Source: an uncultured Woeseiaceae bacterium (lineage in GTDB: Bacteria > Pseudomonadota > Gammaproteobacteria > Steroidobacterales > Woeseiaceae). Taken from it: a DNA stretch of 58,013 bases. Below are positions 47,173-53,262 of the stretch, piece by piece; positions within the stretch are counted from its first letter, which is position 1, and the number at the start of each line of letters is the position of its first letter. Below the pieces are notes generated by a model that was given only the letters and a program-made list of their open reading frames with translations, searched no databases and was not told the DNA's origin. Location of the stretch: positions 1-58,013 of the forward strand of contig CABXJW010000004.1 of the NCBI GenBank assembly GCA_902512585.1, given 5' to 3'. Position numbers and translations under genes: made by a program.

Positions 47173-47658
47173 ATGAAAAAACTACTAGTAGTATTACTCT
47201 TAATCTCAATCAATTCTTTTGCTGACGATACCAATGAAGATGTTTCGACAATAGATGGAATTATTAATGCTTACTATGATGTTGTATCTGGTCCAAAAGA
47301 CTTTGTTTATGATCTTGAGACAGATCGTTTAATACATGCACCAAATGCAATTATCACACGTTTTAATGAGAATAATGACTTTCAGCGTCATACCTTAACT
47401 GAAGAACATAAACCATTGCATGAGCCTTATAAGACGAGTTTGTATGAAATTGAAGTGAACAGAGTATCTCAAGAATATGGAAATATTGCGCATGTGTGGA
47501 GTACCTTTGCAATGATGGAAACGCTTGAATCAGAACCATTTCTAAGAGGAATAAACAGTATTTCGTTATATTATAAAGATGGTCGATGGTGGATTGCGTC
47601 TTGGGAAACACAATATGAGAGTGATACTAAAGTACCTGAACAATACTTACCGAATTAA
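47173..47658 (+). CDS. Secreted NTF2/SnoaL-like protein
   Basis: A 161-residue exported protein: signal peptide 1-17 (cleavage after SFA), then a single domain with the alpha-plus-beta pattern of the NTF2-like (SnoaL/DUF4440) fold. The helix TIDGIINAYYDVVSGPKD is followed by VNRVSQEYGNIAHVWSTFAM, GINSISLYYKDGRWWIASW and a C-terminal strand. The RWWIASW end is a common close of this fold. No catalytic residues can be pointed to. Such proteins may bind small ligands in the periplasm. It lies alone, between an unknown small gene and a zinc-ribbon gene. Confidence 0.7.
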   Translation: MKKLLVVLLLISINSFADDTNEDVSTIDGIINAYYDVVSGPKDFVYDLETDRLIHAPNAIITRFNENNDFQRHTLTEEHKPLHEPYKTSLYEIEVNRVSQEYGNIAHVWSTFAMMETLESEPFLRGINSISLYYKDGRWWIASWETQYESDTKVPEQYLPN

Positions 47659-47773
47659 TAACGAGAGATTTTTTAATCTAATCCAACCTAAAACCACCAC
47701 AATTTGAAAAACTAATTAATTTGCTTCATTGTGGGTAGATATTAATGAAACTATTAATGAGGAATTACAAGAT

Positions 47774-47899
47774 ATGGCAACTTTTTTTTATAAATGTATG
47801 AACACAACGTGTGGATTTATTGAGTTTTTAACTTTTGCACCTTCCGCTACAGGCAAATGCCCTAAGTGTGGTGGCATAACGCAAAGGGGTGAACAGTAA
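47774..47899 (+). CDS. Small zinc-ribbon protein (41 residues)
   Basis: A short gene, ATG 47774 to TAA 47897-47899, with GAGGAA about ten bases before it. The product MATFFYKCMNTTCGFIEF...GKCPKCGG has two cysteine pairs, C8-x4-C13 and a CPKC pair near residue 30, separated by a 16-residue loop. The second pair is a standard zinc knuckle and the whole resembles a minimal zinc ribbon, of the kind used to bind nucleic acid or protein partners. No signal peptide. It stands alone in a 330-base gap between the NTF2-like gene and the next gene. The partner is unknown. Confidence 0.65.
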   Translation: MATFFYKCMNTTCGFIEFLTFAPSATGKCPKCGGITQRGEQ

Positions 47900-47990
47900 A
47901 GTTATTTTAACACTGGTAAGTAACTGAAAATATTAATTTTTTAACCAATATAGAAATATAAATATTGAATTTTTTTACTAAAGAATATGC

Positions 47991-48485
47991 TTAATTACAT
48001 TTTTTTGATGGTATTGCATTAATCAGTTTTACAAATTCAGAGTCCAGCTGTGTGCTTTTCCCTTGCCAGACTCGTTCTGCCAAATCACAAACTCTGCTTG
48101 TATAACTTTCTCTTGATTTATTTCTTTTCATAATGCTATATCTTGCTTGCCATATGCCTTCATCCATTAATCCAAGCCTGTATTTGAGATAATCAGTTTC
48201 CGAGACATTCCAAAACATGTGCCAAAAGTTATGGGTGAATAATTCATTTTTATCATAATCATGATCAGAATAAAAATAGGCTATTCCGTTATTGGTAGCG
48301 GTATTAATAACCTCAGTAAAGACTTTCGTTCTTTCCACGTGTTGTTCGGCAAGAGCAATTCGTTGTGATTGCCTTAATTCCAGTCCCACAAAAATTAATG
48401 AGGCAATTAAACCAATTACACCGATTATTTGAAACAATTCGCTGTATTTAGAAAGACTATTTATTGAGAAGATGTTTTTATTCAT
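47991..48485 (-). CDS. Single-pass membrane protein of unknown function
   Basis: A 164-residue protein with one membrane segment (about residues 18-36, FQIIGVIGLIASLIFVGLEL) ending in LRQSQRIA, a pattern I associate with a widespread uncharacterised family of marine gammaproteobacteria. The rest is helical with several aromatic residues (FWHMFWNVSETDY) and no recognised active site. N-terminus in the cytoplasm is likely, with the larger domain on either side. It is divergent from the hydrolase gene at 48571, sharing an 85-base spacer. Function unknown. Confidence 0.6.
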   Translation of the reverse strand: MNKNIFSINSLSKYSELFQIIGVIGLIASLIFVGLELRQSQRIALAEQHVERTKVFTEVINTATNNGIAYFYSDHDYDKNELFTHNFWHMFWNVSETDYLKYRLGLMDEGIWQARYSIMKRNKSRESYTSRVCDLAERVWQGKSTQLDSEFVKLINAIPSKKCN

Positions 48486-48570
48486 AAATAGAGCCTACAC
48501 AACCTTGTAAAATTTGTGAAGGTTAGGTGTAGATTTTGATAGATTCATCAGATGAAGTTAGACTGGAGGT

Positions 48571-49515
48571 ATGAAAAAACTAACTTGCATAATATTATTT
48601 TTTCTATCAATAATAATAGTTACTGCTGTTAAGGCAGATCATCCAAATCAAGGCTTCATAGATGTACCCGGTGGCCCAGTTTGGTATAAAATTAGTGGAG
48701 TGGGAAAGGGTTTACCATTACTCACTCTTCATGGTGGACCAGGAAGCACCTCCTGTAACTATTCGTTATTGGAGCCACTTGGAGATCAACGACCAATTAT
48801 TCGTTATGATCAATTAGGGTCCGGTAGGTCTGGACGTCCAGATAATCTATCACTTTGGACGGTAGATAGGTTCATTGAGGCATTAAGTATAATTCGTCAA
48901 GAACTGCAACTGGAACGATTCCATCTACTTGGCCATTCATGGGGTGCAGCACTTGCAGGCGCATATTTATTAAAAAAAGGTACATCAGGTGTCGCCTCCG
49001 TTATCTTTTCTAGCCCACTTTTAAGTACACCTCTCTGGATTGAAGATGCTAATTATCTTCGAAGTCAGCTGCCGCAAGATATACAAGATACACTAGAGTT
49101 CCATGAGGCGGCAGATACAACTAATTCAGACGAATATCGAGCTGCTAGTAAGGTATTTTATGAGCGACATCTAACTCGTGGTATAGCGAAAGAAAAAGCA
49201 AATTGTGCTGGCGCCCCATGGAATCAGGTTATTTATGAGCATATGTGGGGTCCGACTGAATTCCTTGCAACTGGTAATCTCATTGATTTTGATCTGTCTG
49301 ATCAACTTTATAAAATTGATATACCAGTTTTATTTATAACAGGTGAGTATGATGAAGCTCGCCCTGAGACTGTTTCTAAGTTTCAAAAAATGATTCCTAA
49401 TTCTCAATTTATTGTGATTAAAGATGTTGCGCATGCATCTCTCAGTAGAGCTCCTGATGATTATCGTAGAATCCTCAAAGGATTCTTGGATAACGTAGAG
49501 AGCAGAAATCAATAG
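48571..49515 (+). CDS. Secreted proline iminopeptidase-like alpha/beta hydrolase
   Basis: A 314-residue hydrolase with a signal peptide (1-22, ending VKA-D). LTLHGGPGSTSCNYS is the oxyanion loop (HGGPG is typical of proline iminopeptidases), GHSWGAALA is the nucleophile elbow with the Ser near residue 130, an Asp follows in TGEYDEARP and the His in VAHASLSRAPD. The triad therefore appears complete. The family removes N-terminal proline from peptides. The signal peptide implies periplasmic action, unlike the cytoplasmic E. coli-type enzyme. GGAGG is directly before the ATG. Confidence 0.85.
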   Translation: MKKLTCIILFFLSIIIVTAVKADHPNQGFIDVPGGPVWYKISGVGKGLPLLTLHGGPGSTSCNYSLLEPLGDQRPIIRYDQLGSGRSGRPDNLSLWTVDRFIEALSIIRQELQLERFHLLGHSWGAALAGAYLLKKGTSGVASVIFSSPLLSTPLWIEDANYLRSQLPQDIQDTLEFHEAADTTNSDEYRAASKVFYERHLTRGIAKEKANCAGAPWNQVIYEHMWGPTEFLATGNLIDFDLSDQLYKIDIPVLFITGEYDEARPETVSKFQKMIPNSQFIVIKDVAHASLSRAPDDYRRILKGFLDNVESRNQ

Positions 49516-49537
49516 TGAAAGTATAAGTTTATTACTC

Positions 49538-49810
49538 TTAGAATAAACTGTGATAGCTATAACCAGTTATTAACCATAAGAAAATAGCTATAAGCCAAAT
49601 TATCGCATATATTTTTATGCCCAACTTATAGGTCTTAAGGGTAATTTCCTTGCAAAGAAATACGGCTACTCCAAATGAGATAAATAAACTAATACCTATC
49701 GTTGCTAATGTTAAGAGCATGTATAAACTTTGAAATTGTGAAGCAATCATAATTTGCATAATACCACTTGAATTCGGCTCCTGAAATGCTTTATTATTAT
49801 AAGAGTACAT
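49538..49810 (-). CDS. Putative two-helix membrane protein
   Basis: A 90-residue minus-strand frame, divergent from lexA, with two clear hydrophobic segments (about 31-52 and 68-86) linked by a basic loop (CKEITLKTYKLGIK). No good ribosome site is visible before ATG 49810; a later start is possible (Met18 or Met21). If real, its promoter would overlap that of lexA and the direct repeats at 49803-49821, so it could be under the same control. I do not recognise a family. The hydrophobic pattern makes it more likely than chance, but evidence is moderate. Confidence 0.45.
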   Translation of the reverse strand: MYSYNNKAFQEPNSSGIMQIMIASQFQSLYMLLTLATIGISLFISFGVAVFLCKEITLKTYKLGIKIYAIIWLIAIFLWLITGYSYHSLF

Positions 49811-49821
49811 AAGGAGTACAT
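49803..49821 (+). promoter_or_regulatory. Tandem GAGTACAT repeats before lexA, possible LexA operator
   Basis: GAGTACAT occurs at 49803-49810 and 49814-49821, 11 bases apart (one helical turn), the second overlapping the AAGGAG ribosome site. The CTGT-N8-ACAG box of E. coli LexA is absent. As a wHTH repressor is encoded right behind it, autoregulation through this repeat is plausible. Confidence 0.4.
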
Positions 49822-49822
49822 T

Positions 49823-50422
49823 ATGAAATCAGCTTTAACGCGCTTAGAACGAAAAATACTAGATTCAGTTAAATCTTATTATGCAAAATATAACGAAATG
49901 CCAACTATTAGAGGTCTTGGCAAGATCATAGATATAAGGTCTCCTGGCACTGTGGGTCGTTATATTAATTCTTTAGTAGATAAGGGATATTTAGAACGAG
50001 AGGCACGTATTTGGCGTGGCTTAAAATTAACAACACTTGATGATGATGGCTCATTACCATTGATGGGTCGAATTGCTGCTGGAAAACCAATCGAAGCAAT
50101 TGCGGGTGAAAATGAATTAAATCCAAATGCGTTATTACTGGGTGAAAATCGTTATGCATTGCAAGTGACAGGGGACTCAATGATTGACGCTGGAATTAGA
50201 GATCAAGATTGGGTAATTATTTGTTCTCAAGATTATGCAGATAATGGTCAAATTGTTGTCGCACTCATTGATCAAATGGAGACAACTTTGAAGTACTTGC
50301 ATTACCTGAAAGATAATTTTATAGAATTAAGACCTGCCAATACAGCCTTAGATTCAATGCGATATGAGGCGAATAGAGTTTTAATTCAAGGGGTCGTTGT
50401 AGCACAAATGAGGACATATTGA
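49823..50422 (+). CDS. lexA: LexA-type self-cleaving SOS repressor
   Basis: A 199-residue repressor with the winged-helix DNA-binding domain (1-67) and an S24 peptidase domain. The cleavage site Ala86-Gly87 (RIAAGKP), nucleophile Ser119 (VTGDSMIDAGI) and Lys157 (TTLKYLH) are intact, at almost the same positions as in E. coli LexA (Ala84-Gly85, Ser119, Lys156). The DNA-reading helix region (IRGLGKIIDIRSPGTVGRYIN) is shifted from the E. coli sequence, so its operator probably differs. It overlaps the polymerase gene by one base; AAGGAG lies before the ATG. It is full length, so it is not UmuD. Confidence 0.93.
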   Translation: MKSALTRLERKILDSVKSYYAKYNEMPTIRGLGKIIDIRSPGTVGRYINSLVDKGYLEREARIWRGLKLTTLDDDGSLPLMGRIAAGKPIEAIAGENELNPNALLLGENRYALQVTGDSMIDAGIRDQDWVIICSQDYADNGQIVVALIDQMETTLKYLHYLKDNFIELRPANTALDSMRYEANRVLIQGVVVAQMRTY

Positions 50423-51672
50423 TGCATAAGCATGCTTATATGCGGCGAGATGAGGTATGGAAGCGAGCTATTATATTGGTTGATATGAATGCATTCTTTG
50501 CCTCTATTGAGCAGTTAGATTTCCCTGAATTACAGGGCCAACCAATTGGGATAACGAATGGTTGGGATGGTACTACGATTATTACTTCTTCTTATGAGGC
50601 TCGTGCTTACGGAGTTAAAACAGGTATGCGAGTTAAGGAGGCGAAAGTACTTTGTAACGATTTTATTCAAAGACCATCAAGACCCAAACGTTATACTGAA
50701 ATTTCCTCGCGTATTATGGCAGGATTGATTGAGTTTACTCCTGATATTGAAGTTTTTTCTGTAGATGAAGCATTTCTCGATGTTACGCAATGTCAGCGAT
50801 TGTTAGGCGCCCCATCATATATTGCCGAATTGGTTAGGCAAAAAGTTGCTAATGTTTCTAATGGTTTATTATGCTCTATTGGTGTTTCAGGAGATAAGAC
50901 AACTGCAAAATATGCTGCCAAATTAAAAAAACCAAATGGTTTAACGATAATTCCACCGTGGGAAGCCAGAAAAGTACTACAGAATGTACCGGTCAAAAAA
51001 TTATGTGGTATTGCTGAAGGAATAGGTTCATTTTTGGGTGATCGAGGTGTTTATGTATGTGGTGATATGGAGAAATTGCCTATTGGTGTACTAGCAAAAC
51101 GTTTTGGTAATTTAGGGCGTCGTATCTGGTTTATGGCTCAGGGACTTGACCCTCAAAAGATTGATACCAGTATACCTATACCAAAATCAATCGGTCATGG
51201 GAAAGTTTTACCTCCTAATACAATTGATATAAACACTATACAGATTTTTTTATTACACATGAGTGAAAAAGTAGCTGGTCGTTTGCGCCGACATCGCTTT
51301 GATGCACAACGTTTTCTTGTTGGCTTGAAAACTAATCATGGGTGGTTGAAAACCAAACTATATACAGTAACTACGACCAATGATGGCCGTGATATATATC
51401 AATTATGTTTGATTTTTCTGAGAAAAAATTGGCGAGGAGAGCGTGTTTATCAGGTTCAAATAACAGCTCTTGATCCAAGGCCAATAAAACAGCAATTAGA
51501 ATTATTTTTAAGCAGTGAGCCTGAGAGAACTAATCTATATGCAGCCATCGATGAAATTAATCAGCGTTATGGCGAGTTTTGTGTTTCTCCAGCACGCTTG
51601 ATTAATCGCTCGAAAATGCCAAATGTAATAGCTCCTGCATGGAAACCATTTGGCCATCGCCAAAGTGTTTAG
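50422..51672 (+). CDS. dinB: DinB-like Y-family DNA polymerase
   Basis: A translesion polymerase of 416 residues. The palm metal site has Asp21 in LVDMNAFFASIE and Asp115-Glu116 in SVDEAFLDV. The steric gate is Phe26 as in Pol IV. IGVSGDKTTAKYAAKLKKPNGL is the fingers/thumb transition, and VPVKKLCGIAEGIGSFLGDRG the thumb helix-hairpin-helix. A little-finger domain follows from about residue 235. The C-terminus (SKMPNVIAPAWKPFGHR) lacks a clear beta-clamp motif. The palm is of DinB, not UmuC, type. ATG 50422 overlaps the lexA stop (TGATG) and GAGG stands eight bases before it, so the two are translated together. Confidence 0.9.
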   Translation: MHKHAYMRRDEVWKRAIILVDMNAFFASIEQLDFPELQGQPIGITNGWDGTTIITSSYEARAYGVKTGMRVKEAKVLCNDFIQRPSRPKRYTEISSRIMAGLIEFTPDIEVFSVDEAFLDVTQCQRLLGAPSYIAELVRQKVANVSNGLLCSIGVSGDKTTAKYAAKLKKPNGLTIIPPWEARKVLQNVPVKKLCGIAEGIGSFLGDRGVYVCGDMEKLPIGVLAKRFGNLGRRIWFMAQGLDPQKIDTSIPIPKSIGHGKVLPPNTIDINTIQIFLLHMSEKVAGRLRRHRFDAQRFLVGLKTNHGWLKTKLYTVTTTNDGRDIYQLCLIFLRKNWRGERVYQVQITALDPRPIKQQLELFLSSEPERTNLYAAIDEINQRYGEFCVSPARLINRSKMPNVIAPAWKPFGHRQSV

Positions 51673-51684
51673 TTGAAATTATAT

Positions 51685-52098
51685 ATGTGTATAGGGTGTT
51701 TTTATATACGTAATAAAACTGGCCATGGTGTTTATTTTACAAACACTAAAGCTAAGTTACCGGTGAAAAGAAAACTAAGTGACAAGTCAGAGTTAATAAC
51801 CTGGGGGCGTCGTAAATATGAGGGAGGCACACTTCCATTTGGGGGTTGTGTTGATCTAAATAATTATGATTCAGAGGCTTGGAGCGCTTGGTTCCCAAAG
51901 AAAGTTATTATTCCTGTGAGTTGTTTTGTGGAGCAGGATATAGAAGGGCAGAGTAAATGTTTTAACTTAACTAAGGGAAAATGGATGCAAGCTTTATTGG
52001 TAAGAAAAGATTATGAAAAAAGAGTTTATGTAATTACCATTAAACCAAATATTAAGAATAGTATTTTTTTACGCTGGCCAAAAATATTAAGTGTTTAG
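51685..52098 (+). CDS. Short SRAP/YedK-like protein, probable abasic-site DNA crosslinker
   Basis: A 137-residue protein that I align by eye with SRAP (YedK/HMCES), which protects abasic sites in single-stranded DNA through Cys2. The start MCIG places Cys at position 2 as required. NNYDSEAW (Asn60, Glu64) fits the NARAET block, VIIPVSCFVE (Glu83) the IPADGFYEW block, and FLRWPKIL (126-135) the HDRMPVIL block with the His replaced by Phe128. The usual 60-80 residues after that block are missing. It starts 12 bases after the polymerase stop. The TTG at 51673 would bury Cys2, so ATG 51685 is preferred. The match is weak in identity. Confidence 0.55.
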   Translation: MCIGCFYIRNKTGHGVYFTNTKAKLPVKRKLSDKSELITWGRRKYEGGTLPFGGCVDLNNYDSEAWSAWFPKKVIIPVSCFVEQDIEGQSKCFNLTKGKWMQALLVRKDYEKRVYVITIKPNIKNSIFLRWPKILSV

Positions 52099-52119
52099 AC
52101 AAAATATCCAGTTTATGAT

Positions 52120-52153
52120 GTTAGTTGACTCATATAACTATAAGCCAACTAAC
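52120..52153. terminator. Hairpin between convergent SRAP-like gene and bfr
   Basis: GTTAGTTG (52120-52127) pairs perfectly with CAACTAAC (52146-52153), extended by CT/AG beyond one mismatch. It lies in the 64-base gap between the SRAP-like stop and the bfr stop. It has no strong T-run on either side, so termination strength is doubtful. Confidence 0.4.
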
Positions 52154-52162
52154 AACTAATAA

Positions 52163-52627
52163 TTAAGTTTGAGATTGAATATAGTTTTCAACATTCATTT
52201 TATCGATTAAGCCGAGTTGAGACTCGAGCCAATCAACATGCTCTTCTTCGGAATTGAGTATTGAGTCGAATAAATCGCGACTTCCATAATCTTTAACTTC
52301 TTCAGCGTGAGCAATAGCTGCTTTTAAGTCGGGTATAGCAACCATCTCAAGAGCTAGGTCACATTTCAACATTTCATGCACATTCTCACCGATTCGGAGC
52401 TTTCCTAGAGTTTGTAGGTTGGGTAATCCTTCTAGGAATAAGATTCTTTCAATAAGTTGATCGGCGTGCTTCATTTCATCAATAGATTCTTCATATTCTT
52501 TTTCTGCTAGTTTGTCCATGCCCCAATCTTTGTACATTCTGGAATGCAGAAAATATTGATTAATAGCGGTTAATTCATTTTTTAAAATTACATTTAAATG
52601 ACTAATTACTTTTTTATCACCTTTCAT
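52163..52627 (-). CDS. bfr: Bacterioferritin
   Basis: A 154-residue iron-storage subunit that forms a 24-mer shell. All ferroxidase ligands are present: Glu18, Glu51, His54, Glu94, Glu127 and His130. Met52 is the heme ligand, so this is a heme-binding bacterioferritin and not a plain ferritin. It is preceded on the minus strand by bfd with a 165-base gap containing Fur-like sequence. Bfr stores iron, and Bfd reduces the core to release it. The start has AATTTC upstream and a weak ribosome site, but the family N-terminus (MKGDKKVI) fixes it. Confidence 0.96.
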   Translation of the reverse strand: MKGDKKVISHLNVILKNELTAINQYFLHSRMYKDWGMDKLAEKEYEESIDEMKHADQLIERILFLEGLPNLQTLGKLRIGENVHEMLKCDLALEMVAIPDLKAAIAHAEEVKDYGSRDLFDSILNSEEEHVDWLESQLGLIDKMNVENYIQSQT

Positions 52628-52739
52628 TGAAATTGCTCCACAATTATTACTAATTAGTAGCTAATGATAGAAGTAAAAAAGTACTTGTCTAGTGCGAAAT
52701 AATTCGCATCTACGAATGATTATTATTAAAAAAATGTAC

Positions 52740-52754
52740 TCATAATCATTACGT
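52740..52754. promoter_or_regulatory. Weak Fur-like site upstream of bfr
   Basis: TCATAATCATTACGT matches the 7-1-7 Fur pattern TGATAAT-N-ATTATCA at about 10 of 14 positions. It is 113 bases before the bfr ATG. Nearby sequence around 52711-52730 is also rich in AATGATTATT. The evidence for Fur control of bfr is suggestive only. Confidence 0.35.
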
Positions 52755-52792
52755 TATAGGAGCCATATGAATATGGATATTTAAATGTGACT

Positions 52793-52996
52793 TTAAGCTG
52801 CGGAGGGTATATATAGTGTGGGCTTAGCTCTTTTAGACATATTTTCTTTTAATATTGATTCAGTCATTTCAATACAGCTTCCGCAACAAGAGGCAAGACC
52901 AAACTTTTTCTTAAGTTTACGGACTGTATCATCACCATTATCGGCTGCTGCGCGAATTTGAGAGTCAGTGATTGATTTGCAAATACATATATACAT
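52793..52996 (-). CDS. bfd: Bacterioferritin-associated ferredoxin
   Basis: A 67-residue [2Fe-2S] ferredoxin with the BFD cysteine set: Cys4, Cys6, Cys38 and Cys41 (YICIC and CCGSC). It delivers electrons to bacterioferritin to release stored iron. It is transcribed toward bfr, and a near-consensus Fur box lies 49 bases upstream, so it should be made when iron is scarce, as in E. coli and Pseudomonas. The C-terminal 15 residues (MSKRAKPTLYIPSAA) are typical in being unstructured. Confidence 0.93.
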   Translation of the reverse strand: MYICICKSITDSQIRAAADNGDDTVRKLKKKFGLASCCGSCIEMTESILKENMSKRAKPTLYIPSAA

Positions 52997-53044
52997 AAGT
53001 CTGTTTATAAAATTTATTAATATTTATTGATATTTAAATACGAA

Positions 53045-53059
53045 TGAGAATGATTGTCA
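53045..53059 (-). promoter_or_regulatory. Fur box upstream of bfd
   Basis: TGAGAATGATTGTCA matches the 7-1-7 Fur pattern TGATAAT-N-ATTATCA at 12 of 14 positions, and lies 49 bases before the bfd ATG. Iron-loaded Fur would repress bfd here. Confidence 0.75.
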
Positions 53060-53103
53060 ATTCTATTCAGCATTTATTTAAAATGTGATGTTTAATAAAA
53101 GGA

Positions 53104-53239
53104 GGCACCAAGGTTCATATTGATTGATAAGATTCTTCACTGAGGTCTTACTTAGTGATTCGAGGGGGTGAATACTAAGTAATGAATCTATCTTTATTGA
53201 AATCCACTATTATTTCATTAAGTAATAAACCTTGATGCC
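53104..53239 (-). ncRNA. Candidate structured RNA in the TonB-receptor 3' region
   Basis: Arms 53104-53118 and 53225-53239 pair over 15 positions if transcribed from the minus strand; two of the pairs are G-U, which would be C-A mismatches in plus-strand RNA. Inside lies a long hairpin: TTACTTAGT (53148-53156) with ACTAAGTAA (53174-53182), then ATTC/GAAT (53158-53161, 53170-53173), with an eight-base loop that reads ACCCCCUC on the minus strand. AGATTC/GAATCT (53130-53135, 53184-53189) pair outside it. TCCTTTTATT follows the 3' arm on the minus strand. It begins 24 bases after the receptor stop, so it may be a 3'UTR RNA or elaborate terminator. Confidence 0.4.
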
Positions 53240-53262
53240 ATAACTCATAACTACTGATTTAA

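Noticed and set aside
49823-50422. Reading the 199-residue protein as UmuD of a umuDC pair
   Set aside because: UmuD is about 140 residues and lacks the winged-helix domain. This one has the full DNA-binding domain and LexA spacing, and its partner polymerase is of DinB type.
52767-52784. Five-codon frame ATG to TAA with AGGAG before it between bfr and bfd
   Set aside because: A good ribosome site exists, but the peptide is only MNMDI and on the plus strand, antisense to the bfd-bfr direction. Probably chance.
53104-53239. The same element read as a miniature transposon (MITE) with terminal inverted repeats
   Set aside because: The ends could be terminal repeats, but no target-site duplication is visible at the flanks and a second copy was not seen in the window. 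The pairing continues inward and favours one strand, which suits RNA better.
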